A stretch of DNA of 64,000 nucleotides. It comes from Paramagnetospirillum caucaseum. GTDB taxonomy: Bacteria; Pseudomonadota; Alphaproteobacteria; Rhodospirillales; Magnetospirillaceae. Of the stretch, positions 8,281 to 17,015 are shown piece after piece (the first letter of the stretch is position 1; each line of letters opens with the position of its first letter). Both the position numbers and the translations under genes were made by a program. Where the stretch lies: NCBI RefSeq assembly GCF_000342045.1, contig NZ_AONQ01000011.1, positions 1-64,000 on the forward strand, written 5' to 3'. Under the pieces are notes generated by a model that was given only the letters and a program-made list of their open reading frames with translations, ran no database searches and was not told where the DNA came from.

Positions 8281-9040
8281 GACCCTTGCCGTCCTCCTGG
8301 TCCTGATGGCGCCGGCGGAGGGCCGGTCCCAGGTGCCGCCGCTGCCCGGCGAGGAACGGATGGAAGCCGCCATGGCGGCGGGGGAGACGGCGCTGGGCCG
8401 CAAGAACTGGAGCGAGGCCGCCGCCCGCTTCGCCGAGGCGCGCGCCGCCCTGCCCGACGCCCTGCCGCCCCTGCTGGGGTTGGCCCGCGCCCGGGAAGGC
8501 CTCGCCCGCCCCCTGGAAGCCGCCACCTGGTACCGCGCCTATCTGGCCGCCGCCCACGATCCGGACGAGGCCGAGCGGCAGGACCCGTGCCGCCGTGCCG
8601 CCGCCTTGCACGCCGCCCATCGGAAGCGGACGGAAACCGCCATCGCCCTGGCCGGCAAGATCCTCAAGGCTGCCACCGCCACCGTCGAGACCGCGCCGCC
8701 GCCCGAAGGCGGCACGCGGCAGGCGGAACTGGCCCGGCTGCACCCCGCCCGCCACGACCTGGACCTGGCGACGCGCGCCAGATCGGCGACGCCGCCCCAG
8801 CCCCCGGACGCCGGCGCCCTCAACCAGGGCGTGGGAGTGACCGAGGCCTGGATATCCCTGGCCGAGGACGGGGCCTGGCGGGAAATGGACAGCGCCTACC
8901 GCATCCTGGGCGAGCGGGGCCGCAAGCCCATCGAGCGGGCGCTGGCCGCCGCCAGCCACGCCCGGCTGCACGCTCTCCTGGCGGGGCGCTTCGACGCCCT
9001 GGCCCGCATCACCGACGACGTGGGGCGCGGCTGTCAGTGA
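8258..9040 (+). CDS. Exported TPR-like protein of unknown function
   Basis: This 260-residue protein has a short signal sequence (AARTLAVLLVLMAPAEG). Residues ~35-95 contain two helix pairs with TPR spacing (AMAAGETALGRKNWSEAAAR and LLGLARAREGLARPLEAATW). The rest is helical and Ala/Arg-rich with no recognised motif. It is the last gene of the plus-strand envelope cluster. Its 3' end overlaps the convergent response-regulator gene by 32 bp, so the two transcription units collide here and no separate terminator exists. Confidence 0.6.
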   Translation: MPPFPAARTLAVLLVLMAPAEGRSQVPPLPGEERMEAAMAAGETALGRKNWSEAAARFAEARAALPDALPPLLGLARAREGLARPLEAATWYRAYLAAAHDPDEAERQDPCRRAAALHAAHRKRTETAIALAGKILKAATATVETAPPPEGGTRQAELARLHPARHDLDLATRARSATPPQPPDAGALNQGVGVTEAWISLAEDGAWREMDSAYRILGERGRKPIERALAAASHARLHALLAGRFDALARITDDVGRGCQ

Positions 9041-11462
9041 TCCCGCCCGCCACGAAGTCCGGCACGTCCGAGGCCGGCATGGGCCGCGCGTGGAAGAAGC
9101 CCTGCACCCCCTCGCAGCCCAGGGCGCGGAGAAACTCCATGTGGGCCTCGGTCTCCACCCCCTCGGCCACCACGCTGAGGCGCAGGCGGTGGGCCATGGC
9201 GATGATCGCTTCGGCGATGGCCATGTCGTTGAGGTCGCCGGGAATCCCCTGGATGAAGGCGCGGTCGATCTTCAGCCGCTGGATGGGCAGGCTTTTCAGC
9301 GAGCTGAGGCAGGAATAGCCGGTGCCGAAATCGTCGATGGCCAGGGTGACACCCAATCCCTTCAGGGCGTGCAGGGTGGCGATGCACTCCTCCTCGTTCT
9401 GCAGCATGCTTTCGGTGATCTCGATTTCCAGGCTGTCGGGCGAGATGCCGGTCTCGGCCAGGGCGCCCTCCACCGCCCGCAGCAGGCGGCCGTTGCGCAT
9501 CTGCTGGGCCGAGACGTTGACCGCCACCCGGATGGGCGGCAGGCCGCATTCCCGCCAGCGGCGGATCTGGCGGCAGGCCTCCGCCACCACCCAGTCGCCG
9601 ATATCGATGATGAAGCCGCCCCGCTCGGCGGCCGGGATGATCTCGGCGGGGCCGAGCAGGCCCCGGACGGGATGCCGCCAGCGGATCAGCGCCTCCATCC
9701 CCTCCAGCCGGCCGGTTTCCATGGAAATCTGCGGCTGGTAGAATAGCACCAGTTCGTCCTCGGCCAGGGCGCGGCGCACCTCGCGGTCGGACGAGGCCGC
9801 CAGGATCACCCGCTCGGTCATTTCCCGCGTGTAGAAGGCGTAGCCGTTCCGCCCGGTTTCCTTGGCGGCGTACATGGCGGTGTCGGCGGCCTGGATCAGG
9901 CTTTCGCGCGTCTGGCCGTCGTCGGGAAACAGGCTGATGCCGATGCTGGCCGAGGTGGCCAGCTCGCGGCCACCCACCATGATGGGCTGAGTCACCGCGG
10001 CGCGGATCTTCATGGCGATGGCGGCGATGTCGTCGGGATTCTCGGCCTGCTCCAGGATCACCATGAACTCGTCGCCGCCCAGCCGCGCCACGGTGTCCTC
10101 GGCCCGCACCGCGCCGCGCATGCGCTGTGCCACGGTCTTCAGCACGGTGTCGCCGACGCTGTGCCCCAGGGTGTCGTTGATGCGCTTGAAGAAGTCGAGG
10201 TCCACGAACAGCACGGCCAGGGCGCGGCGGTCGCGGCGGCAGCGCTCCATGGCGTGGTCGAGCCGGTCCGCCGCCAGCAACCGGTTGGGCAGGTCGGTCA
10301 GCGGATCGTAATGGGCCAGGTGCTGCAACCGCTGTTCGGCGGCGCGGATGGCGGTCAGATCGGTGAAGGCGGCCACGTAATGCACGACGCTGTCGTGTTC
10401 GCTGCGCACGGCGGCGATGTTCATCAGCAGCGGCAAGGCCTCGCCGCCGCGATGCATGCCCTGGATTTCGCCGCGCCAGCGCCCGCCCTCGCCCAGCGCC
10501 GCCATGATCTCGTCGCGCAGGTCCGCCGGCTGCATCCCGTCGTCGAGCATGTGCGGGCGGCGGCCCAGCAGCTCGGTCTCGTCATGGCCGGTGATGGCGC
10601 AATAGCCGGGATTGACCGTGACGATCCTGAGATCGGGATCGAGAATCAGCAGGCCGTCGCGGGTCGCCTCGAACACGGTCAGCGCCTGGCGGCGGCGGTC
10701 CTCGGCGGCCTTGTGGTCGCTGACGTCCTGCAGCACGCCGATGATGCGCTGCGGATGCTCGGCCCGGGGCGGGATGGATTTGCCCTGGGCGCGCAGCCAG
10801 CGCACGCTGCCGTCGGCGTGGATTCCCCGGAACTCCACCTGCAGGGCGGCGTCGCCGCCGGTCAGGTGCTCGTAGGCCCGCAGGAGAAGCGCCCGGTCGT
10901 CCTCGACCACATGCTCGAGAAAGCGTTCCCAGCTGGCGTCCCCCCCGGTCCCGCCGCACCCGAAGACCTGTTCGATATGCCCGGCGCGGATGATCCGGCG
11001 CGACTGGGCGTCCACCTCCCAGGCCCCCATGCCGGCGGCCTGCAGCGCCAGGGTCAGGTGCTCCTCGCTGTCGCGCAGCGCCACCTCGACGGTACGGCGC
11101 TCCAGGGCCATCTGGATGGTGGCGTGCAGCTCGCGCTCGGAAAACGGCTTGAGCAGGAAGCCGAACGGCTTGGTGGCCCGCGCCCGCGCCAGGATGGGCT
11201 CCTCGGAATAAGCGGTCAGGTAGATCACCGGAATGTGGAGTTCGGGCGGCAGCCGCGCCACCGTGTCGATGCCGTCCAGGTCGCCCTCGATATGGATGTC
11301 CATCAGAACGACATCGGGCCGCAGGCTTTCGATGCGGCGCAGGACCTGATCCCCGGTCGAGGCGATGAACACCACCTCGTAGCCCAGCTTCAACAGCTGG
11401 TGCCGCAGATGAAGGGCGACGATCCGTTCGTCCTCGACCACCATGATCCGTGTCGCGGGCAT
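9009..11462 (-). CDS. REC-PAS-GGDEF-EAL response regulator (c-di-GMP turnover)
   Basis: The product is 817 residues. The receiver domain (1-120) has the acidic pair VVEDE, phosphoacceptor Asp55 in VLMDIHI and the Lys in LLKPFSE. Two PAS domains follow (~135-255 and ~265-375), then GGDEF (RLGGDEFMVIL intact, with an RxxD inhibitory site, RAED, five residues before) and EAL (MEALIRW, DDFGTG and LKID intact). Both cyclase and phosphodiesterase activity are therefore possible. ATG 11462 was chosen because AAGGAG lies 8 bases upstream; a GTG seven codons earlier overlaps the kinase stop. It lies 17 bp downstream of a HisKA_2 kinase, its probable phosphodonor. The output is cytoplasmic c-di-GMP. 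Confidence 0.9.
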   Translation of the reverse strand: MPATRIMVVEDERIVALHLRHQLLKLGYEVVFIASTGDQVLRRIESLRPDVVLMDIHIEGDLDGIDTVARLPPELHIPVIYLTAYSEEPILARARATKPFGFLLKPFSERELHATIQMALERRTVEVALRDSEEHLTLALQAAGMGAWEVDAQSRRIIRAGHIEQVFGCGGTGGDASWERFLEHVVEDDRALLLRAYEHLTGGDAALQVEFRGIHADGSVRWLRAQGKSIPPRAEHPQRIIGVLQDVSDHKAAEDRRRQALTVFEATRDGLLILDPDLRIVTVNPGYCAITGHDETELLGRRPHMLDDGMQPADLRDEIMAALGEGGRWRGEIQGMHRGGEALPLLMNIAAVRSEHDSVVHYVAAFTDLTAIRAAEQRLQHLAHYDPLTDLPNRLLAADRLDHAMERCRRDRRALAVLFVDLDFFKRINDTLGHSVGDTVLKTVAQRMRGAVRAEDTVARLGGDEFMVILEQAENPDDIAAIAMKIRAAVTQPIMVGGRELATSASIGISLFPDDGQTRESLIQAADTAMYAAKETGRNGYAFYTREMTERVILAASSDREVRRALAEDELVLFYQPQISMETGRLEGMEALIRWRHPVRGLLGPAEIIPAAERGGFIIDIGDWVVAEACRQIRRWRECGLPPIRVAVNVSAQQMRNGRLLRAVEGALAETGISPDSLEIEITESMLQNEEECIATLHALKGLGVTLAIDDFGTGYSCLSSLKSLPIQRLKIDRAFIQGIPGDLNDMAIAEAIIAMAHRLRLSVVAEGVETEAHMEFLRALGCEGVQGFFHARPMPASDVPDFVAGGITDSRAPRRR

Positions 11463-11479
11463 GCCCGGGCTCCTTTCCG

Positions 11480-12526
11480 TCACCGTTGCAGCGGGAAATG
11501 CAGGCTGAAGCGGGTCGGCCCGCTCCGCTCGATTTCGATATGTCCCCCCAGTTGCTCGGCCAGCAGGCAGACCAACTGCAGCCCCAGGGTGGTGGCGTTC
11601 TCCACGTCCAGGCCGGGCGGCAGGCCGATTCCGTCGTCGGAAACGCTGAGGGCGACCTGATCGTCGCCGTCATTGGCCAGGACCACCCGGATCTCGCCGC
11701 GCCGCCCGCCGGGAAAGGCGTGCTTGAACACGTTGGTGACCAGTTCGTTGACGATCAGACCGCAGGGTATGGCGGTGCTGAGCGGCAACTGGATGTCCTT
11801 GACCTGGAGGGTCAGGGAGATACGGTTGGAATCCAGCCCGTACGAGGCCACCAGATTGGGAACCAGCGAATCCAGGAAGGCGGCGAAATCGACCCGGGCG
11901 AAGTCCTTGGACTGGTACAGGGTCTGGTGGATCAGCACCATGGAACGGATGCGGCTCTGGCTGTCGCGCAGCATGCCGGCGACCACGGGATCGTCCAGCT
12001 TGGACAATTGCAGGTCCAGCAGGCTGTCAACGATCTGCAGGTTGTTCTTGACCCGGTGGTGGACCTCGCCCAGCAGGATCTCCTTCTCGCGCAGCGCCGC
12101 CCGGATCTTCTCCTCCTTGTGCTTGCGGTCGGAGATGTCGACGATGGCCGACAGGACCATGGGCCCGTCCTCGGTATCCATGGGATTGAGGCCTATCTCC
12201 ACCGGAAACTCGCTGCCGTCCTTGCGCCTTGCGTTGAGGTCGCGCCCCTCGCCCATGGGCCGCGACTTGGGATCGGCGGTGAAGGTGGCGCGCAGGCCGG
12301 GGTGGGCGTGCCGGAAGCGCTCGGGGACCAGGATCTCCATGGACTGGCCCAGCATCTCCTGGCGGGAATAGCCGAACATCCGCTCCGCCTGGGCGTTGAC
12401 CATCTCGATCACCCCGGCGGCGTTGATCATCACCATGGCGTTGGGGGCGGCCTCCACCACCCGGCGGAAACGCTCCTCGCTCTTGCGCAAGGCTGTGTCG
12501 GCCGACTTGTCCCGGCTTTGCGACAC
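11480..12526 (-). CDS. PAS sensor histidine kinase, HisKA_2 family
   Basis: This is a 348-residue soluble kinase with no membrane segments. An N-terminal PAS domain (~15-130, RRVVEAAPNAMVMINAAG) is followed by the HisKA_2 dimerisation box with phosphoacceptor His in EVHHRVKNNLQ, then a HATPase domain (NELVTNVFKHAF, DDGIGLPPG, TLGLQLV). It starts at GTG 12526, as no ATG fits upstream. It is cotranscribed with the REC-PAS-GGDEF-EAL regulator 17 bp downstream, so the pair forms a two-component system that sets c-di-GMP. The PAS ligand is unknown. The ~90 bp upstream of it holds only non-coding sequence. Confidence 0.88.
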   Translation of the reverse strand: MSQSRDKSADTALRKSEERFRRVVEAAPNAMVMINAAGVIEMVNAQAERMFGYSRQEMLGQSMEILVPERFRHAHPGLRATFTADPKSRPMGEGRDLNARRKDGSEFPVEIGLNPMDTEDGPMVLSAIVDISDRKHKEEKIRAALREKEILLGEVHHRVKNNLQIVDSLLDLQLSKLDDPVVAGMLRDSQSRIRSMVLIHQTLYQSKDFARVDFAAFLDSLVPNLVASYGLDSNRISLTLQVKDIQLPLSTAIPCGLIVNELVTNVFKHAFPGGRRGEIRVVLANDGDDQVALSVSDDGIGLPPGLDVENATTLGLQLVCLLAEQLGGHIEIERSGPTRFSLHFPLQR

Positions 12527-12618
12527 CCGGAGAACCCTTTACATCAGCACCCATCGCCCATGGGAGAGATGGTCATGGCCGCCGGACGGCACAATGGGGT
12601 GCAACCCGTACCCGAGAA

Positions 12619-13281
12619 TCAGGGCAGGACGGAGCAGGGTAGGCCCCGGACCGCCTGGTCGCGGGCCATCAGCACGAAGGCCCGCATGGCGCGGCGCGAG
12701 GCACGGCCGTCGCCGGCCGCCATGGCCCGCACCGTCTCGGCCTGGCCCGGGGCGCCATGGACGGGCCACTCCTCCGCCGCCTTGCCCAGCAGCCGCCAAT
12801 AGGGCAGCAGGCGGCAACGGATGGTGGCACCGGCCTCCGACAGCAGCCGGTTGCCGCACACTCCGAACAGGACGGAAAAGAGATCGTCATCGCCGCCGCT
12901 TCCCGCCGGAGCGGCGGCATGCGGCCAGTCCCGCTCGGCCAGGCTCCGCCGCTGGGCCTCGGCGCGCGACGCCGCCAGGCCGGCGCAGGCAGCGGCCACT
13001 TCCGCCAGGGCCTCGAACAGCTCCAGCATCATGGCGCGTTCCAGCCGTACCACGTTGCCGCCGCGGTTCTTCTCGAAATTGGCCAGCCCCAAGGCGCCCA
13101 GATGACGGAACGCCTCGCGCACCGGGGTGCGGGAACACCCCAGCCGCGAAGCGATCTTGACCTCGCACAACTTCTCGCCCGGCCGCAGCCGGCCGGCGAC
13201 GATGTCCTCGATCAATTGCTGGCGGACCCATTCCGCCGCCGATAATTCCGTAGGGTCCTTGGGCCTGCGCACCCGGGTCAT
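12619..13281 (-). CDS. GntR-family transcriptional regulator (FCD type, ligand site altered)
   Basis: This is a 220-residue regulator. The winged helix-turn-helix (residues ~12-80) is clear: VRQQLIEDIVAGRLRPGEKL and ASRLGCSRTPVREAFRHL. The C-terminal all-helical domain has FCD length and helix pattern, but the usual metal-binding residues are not seen. The Asp-x-x-x-His position reads DLFSVLF, and the later His positions read APGQAETVRAMA and MRAFV. It may therefore bind a different effector or none. The start could be ATG 13281 (chosen) or GTG 13311; neither has a strong ribosome site. The upstream 165 bp are AT-rich and contain a candidate operator at 13382-13392. No target gene is evident apart from itself. 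Confidence 0.8.
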   Translation of the reverse strand: MTRVRRPKDPTELSAAEWVRQQLIEDIVAGRLRPGEKLCEVKIASRLGCSRTPVREAFRHLGALGLANFEKNRGGNVVRLERAMMLELFEALAEVAAACAGLAASRAEAQRRSLAERDWPHAAAPAGSGGDDDLFSVLFGVCGNRLLSEAGATIRCRLLPYWRLLGKAAEEWPVHGAPGQAETVRAMAAGDGRASRRAMRAFVLMARDQAVRGLPCSVLP

Positions 13282-13381
13282 GCCATTCGCATCCGATCCT
13301 GATCGAATCACATCTATTGCGAGTTATGCGCAGCAAGCAAACTCAACGCAATGGACGCATGGCAATAGATTGCATGCTGAG

Positions 13382-13392
13382 ATTGTATACAG
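13382..13392. promoter_or_regulatory. Candidate GntR/FCD operator
   Basis: ATTGTATACAG is a near-palindrome centred on GTATAC in the AT-rich region upstream of the GntR gene. TGTATACA-like cores are typical for FCD regulators, so autoregulation is plausible. The basis is motif shape only. Confidence 0.3.
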
Positions 13393-13476
13393 CAAGCATT
13401 TTACGCGTTATGTGCATTGACACACCGACAGGCGCGGTCCCGTCGGGATTGTTGCGCGGCGGCGGGGGCGGCGGAA

Positions 13477-15213
13477 TCAGGGGGATGCCGGACCGGCCGC
13501 CCTGGCGCGCAGCATCTCGGCGATACGGGCGATGGGCGTCTCCCAGCCCGACCGGAACTTCCGGCGGAACAGGCGGAAAGCGGGATACCACTCGGAGGTC
13601 TCGCCCTCCATGCGCCAGCGGAAATCGGGCACCGGCGGCAGCAGCAGCCAGACCGGCTTGCCCAGGGCGCCGGCCAGATGGACCACCGCCGTATCCACCG
13701 AAACGATCAGGTCCAGATCCCACAGCATGGCGGCGGTGTCGCAGAAATCGGCGCAGAGGTCAGCGGCGTCCACCAGCCGCTCGGCCGGCGGCCGGCCCAG
13801 CCGGGGGGCCACCGCGCCGCGCTGCAGGGAGTAGAACGCCACCCCCGGGACGTCGAGAAGGGGATCGAGCATCCAGGCGGGGATCGAGCGGTTCCAGTCG
13901 TCGCCGTGGGTGGGGCGCCCGGCCCAGGCGAGGCCGACCTTCAGCGTCCCGGCGGGAGCGCCGGGCAGCCGCACCTTCACCCCCTTGGGCACCGAAAGGT
14001 AGGGAATGCCCTCCGGCGCGGGAAGATCGGCCAGCAGGCGCGGCAGCGACAGCAGGGTCAGCGCCTTGTCAAAGGCCGGCAGCGGCCCGGCCTCCCCCAC
14101 CACCGCGTCCAGTCCGGGCACGGTCTCCATCAGGCGGATCAGTTCGGGCTGGCAGGCCAGCACCACCCGGTTGACGCCGCGCGCCTTGAGCAGCGGGGCA
14201 TAGCGGACGAATTGCAGCGTGTCGCCATAGCCCTGTTCCGCCTGCAGCAGCAAGGTGCCGCCGGCCGGCAAATCAGGCGGCAGCGCCTCGCCCGCCCAGA
14301 CGCGGTCGACCAGATAGGGCGGCAGGTTGGGATGGTCCCGCCAGCGCCATTCGTATTCGTGCCACCCCTCCTCCATGCGGCCGGACAGCAGCAGGTTGAG
14401 CGCCAGGTTGGTATGGAACTTGGCGCCATTGGGATTGATCTGGATGGCGCGGCGATAGGCGGCGTCGGCCTCGTCCAGGCGGCCCTGGCGATGCAGGGAA
14501 TTGCCCAGGTTGCTCCAGGTCTCGGCCCCCTTGGCGCCCAGCGCCAGGGCGCGGCGGTGGCAGGCCTCGGCCTCCTCGGCCCGGGCGGTGCCGAGCAGGG
14601 CATTGCCGAGATTGTCCTGAATGGCCGGCGCGTCGGGGCGGACCAGCGAGGCGGAGCGGATCAGCGCCACCGCCTCCTCGCGCCGCTCCAGGCGTTCCAG
14701 CGCCACCCCCATGTTGTTCAGCATGTCGGCCGGATTGGGCTCGGCCGCCAGCACCGTCGCCGAGCGATAGGCCCCGATGGCGTCCTCGTAACGCTTGTGC
14801 GCCATCAGCACCCCGGCCAGGGCGTTGAGGGGACGGGGATCGCGCGGCAGCAGGCCGCAGGCCCGGCGCAGGGCGTCCACCGCCGCCTTGGCCTGATCCG
14901 GGATCAGGGCCAGCACCTCGCCCAGATGCATCCAGGCCGTCCCCAGGCCGGGATCGAGCTGCACCGCCCGTTCCAGGCAGGCCCTCGCCTCGGCCGTCTT
15001 CTGGGTCCGGGCCAGCGCCAGACCGAGGGCGGCATGGGCCTCGGCCAGGCCCGGGGCCAGTTCCACCGCCCGCCGGGCGGCGGCCAGGGCCTTGTCCAAC
15101 GCCCCCTGACGCACCAGCAAAGCCGCCAGACGGGCCATGATCTCCGGATCGCCGGGCATCCGCTCGGCCAGACGCGCCAGAAACCGCTCGTCCTCCACAT
15201 CCAAGCCCGCCAT
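13477..15213 (-). CDS. TPR protein with C-terminal glycosyltransferase-9-like domain
   Basis: The product is 578 residues. Residues 1 to ~270 are at least seven TPR units (for example AVELAPGLAEAHAALGLALA and NLGNSLHRQGRLDEADAAYR). After the boundary motif GRMEEGWHEYEWRW comes a ~280-residue domain with the GT-B features of heptosyltransferase-like proteins: LLLQAEQGYGDTLQFVRY, KVGLAWAGRPTHGDD and VSVDTAVVHLAGALGKPVW. This fusion is common in alphaproteobacteria, where it is often involved in surface or flagellin glycosylation; the acceptor is unknown here. ATG 15213 was chosen because GGTGG precedes it. It is divergent from the TolC-family gene at 15316. Confidence 0.8.
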   Translation of the reverse strand: MAGLDVEDERFLARLAERMPGDPEIMARLAALLVRQGALDKALAAARRAVELAPGLAEAHAALGLALARTQKTAEARACLERAVQLDPGLGTAWMHLGEVLALIPDQAKAAVDALRRACGLLPRDPRPLNALAGVLMAHKRYEDAIGAYRSATVLAAEPNPADMLNNMGVALERLERREEAVALIRSASLVRPDAPAIQDNLGNALLGTARAEEAEACHRRALALGAKGAETWSNLGNSLHRQGRLDEADAAYRRAIQINPNGAKFHTNLALNLLLSGRMEEGWHEYEWRWRDHPNLPPYLVDRVWAGEALPPDLPAGGTLLLQAEQGYGDTLQFVRYAPLLKARGVNRVVLACQPELIRLMETVPGLDAVVGEAGPLPAFDKALTLLSLPRLLADLPAPEGIPYLSVPKGVKVRLPGAPAGTLKVGLAWAGRPTHGDDWNRSIPAWMLDPLLDVPGVAFYSLQRGAVAPRLGRPPAERLVDAADLCADFCDTAAMLWDLDLIVSVDTAVVHLAGALGKPVWLLLPPVPDFRWRMEGETSEWYPAFRLFRRKFRSGWETPIARIAEMLRARAAGPASP

Positions 15214-15315
15214 GCCACCCACCTGAAATTGCCGCCCGATAGCGCTTTAGCCGATTCACAAAATAGATAATCCGGTGTATATCAGACCCATAGATTGGGG
15301 GCCAGCCGCGTGCAG

Positions 15316-16878
15316 ATGTTGGGGTATTCCGTCATTAGGGCGCACAAGCTCAAGCGTTGGGCCATGCTCGGCACTGTCCTGGCCACCTGCTGGACCCCGG
15401 CCACGGCCACGGCCGGCTCCCTGGAGGAGGAAATGCGCGACCTGGTCGCCACCCATCCCCAGATCCAGGCCAAGATGAAGGGCGTCAACTCCGCCGCCGA
15501 GGGTATCCGCAGCGCCCGGGCCGGCTATCTGCCGACCGTCAAGGTGGGCGGGGACCAGGGTCACGAATACGTCGACAGTCCCGACCGCCGCGCCACCCAG
15601 GGCAAGCCGTTCCTGGACAAGCGCAACACCAGCAGCCTGACCGTCACCCAGAAGATTTTCGACGGCTTCGCTACCGATTCCACGGTGGAATCGGCCAAGA
15701 CCAGCCGGCGTATTTCCGAATCGGACCTGCGCAGCATCCGCCAGGCCACCTTGCTGGAAGGCGCCATCGCCTATCTCGACGTCATGCGCACCACCAAGCT
15801 GGTGGCCCTGTCGCGCGAGAACGAGCGCAAGGTCGCCGAGCAGCAGAACCTGGAGGACGAGCGCGTCCAGAAGGGATCGGGCATCGCCTCGGACGTGCTG
15901 CAGGCCAAGCAGCGCCTGCAACTGGCCAAGGAACGCCGCGTCAATTACGAGGGCCAGTTCCACGCCGCCGTCGCCAAGTTTTCCCAGGTGTACGGCCATG
16001 CCCCCGACGTGGCGTCCCTTTCCGACCCGCCGCTGCCCCTCGACCTGATTCCCGAGACCATCGACCAGTCGCTGGATGCCGCGGAAAAGGACAACCCGTC
16101 CCTGGAATCCGCCACCAGCGCCATCGAACTGTCCAACGACAAGCGCAACATCGCCGAGGCCGGCTACTGGCCGACCCTCGACCTGGTGGGCAAGGCCAAT
16201 TACGAGCACGGCAAGAACGCCACCATCGGCGTGCGCCGCGACTGGTCGCTGATGCTCGTGGCCAGTTGGGAACTGTTCTCCGGCTTCAAGACCGACGCCG
16301 CCGTAGCCCAGGCCTCGTGGGACCACGGGGCCAGCAAGGACAGCCGCTTCCACGCCAGCCGCAAGATCGCCGAGCAGGCCCGTACCGCCTGGCACAAGCT
16401 GCAGACCGCCCGCCAGCGCCTCGATCTGCTGGAAAACGCCGCCGTCCTGGCCGAGGAGGTCTGGGAGGCGACCATGAAGAAGCGCGAGGCCGGAAAGGCC
16501 ACCGTCACCGAGGTGCTGGACGAGGAAACCCGCATCAACGACGCGCGGATCAACTATACCGGCGCCTATTACGATATGTACCAGGCGTCCTACGAACTGC
16601 TGGCCGCCATGGGCCGCCTGGAGGTGGACAACCTCAGCCGCGCCAAGCCCGCCACCTCGCTGGACGTCTCGCCACTCAAGGCGGTGGACTACACCCATCC
16701 CAAGGACAAGGCGCCCAAGCCCCAGGCCGCCAAGCCGGCCAGGGTTCCCACCGCAGCAGCGGCCCCCGCCGCGCCGCCGCCTACGGAACAGGCCGCCAAC
16801 ACCGCGATCATGGAACGGGTCCGCGATCTGGTCGCCGCCCAGCCGCAGCCCGATAATTCCTTCTGGTCCATCCGCTGA
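15316..16878 (+). CDS. TolC-family outer membrane channel protein
   Basis: The product is 520 residues. The signal sequence has its basic part (HKLKR) and then a hydrophobic run ending ATATAG. The two structural repeats of outer membrane efflux proteins are present, each with a strand pair and long helices: SLTVTQKIFDGFATDS in the first and SLMLVASWELFSGFKTDA in the second. The conserved EYVDSP and AEAGYWPTLDLVGKANYEH positions fit the AggA/type I secretion subgroup. A ~60-residue Pro/Ala/Lys-rich tail follows the barrel-helix core. No membrane fusion protein or ABC transporter is adjacent, so its substrate is unknown. In-frame TTG 15295 and GTG 15310 are alternative starts. The REP-like element follows the stop. 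Confidence 0.85.
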   Translation: MLGYSVIRAHKLKRWAMLGTVLATCWTPATATAGSLEEEMRDLVATHPQIQAKMKGVNSAAEGIRSARAGYLPTVKVGGDQGHEYVDSPDRRATQGKPFLDKRNTSSLTVTQKIFDGFATDSTVESAKTSRRISESDLRSIRQATLLEGAIAYLDVMRTTKLVALSRENERKVAEQQNLEDERVQKGSGIASDVLQAKQRLQLAKERRVNYEGQFHAAVAKFSQVYGHAPDVASLSDPPLPLDLIPETIDQSLDAAEKDNPSLESATSAIELSNDKRNIAEAGYWPTLDLVGKANYEHGKNATIGVRRDWSLMLVASWELFSGFKTDAAVAQASWDHGASKDSRFHASRKIAEQARTAWHKLQTARQRLDLLENAAVLAEEVWEATMKKREAGKATVTEVLDEETRINDARINYTGAYYDMYQASYELLAAMGRLEVDNLSRAKPATSLDVSPLKAVDYTHPKDKAPKPQAAKPARVPTAAAAPAAPPPTEQAANTAIMERVRDLVAAQPQPDNSFWSIR

Positions 16879-16891
16879 TACGACTGAGGCC

Positions 16892-16997
16892 TGTCATGCC
16901 GACGACCAACGGGAGGAGGGATCTCCGCCTGGATCATCGGTGCCGAATCGGAAACATCGTTCCAGGATGAGATCCCTCGCCTGCGCTCGGGATGATA
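16892..16997. repeat. Interspersed inverted-repeat element, copy 2 (intergenic)
   Basis: This 106-bp element is similar along its whole length to 1563-1669, with ends TGTCATGCC and GGGATGATA and the same inner GGGATCTC and GAGATCCC. It lies between the convergent TolC and glgP genes, where its fold-back could also end transcription. Confidence 0.8.
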
Positions 16998-17015
16998 CCA
17001 CAAGCGGAACGGCCG

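Noticed and set aside
1-9040. Reading the caspase/trypsin cluster as a known antiphage defence system
   Set aside because: Defence caspases are cytoplasmic and linked to sensor domains, whereas here every member has an export or lipoprotein signal; no nucleic-acid or phage sensor is present.
13312-13476. Short plus-strand frames in the region upstream of the GntR gene
   Set aside because: They have no conserved features; the sequence is better explained as the promoter region of the regulator.
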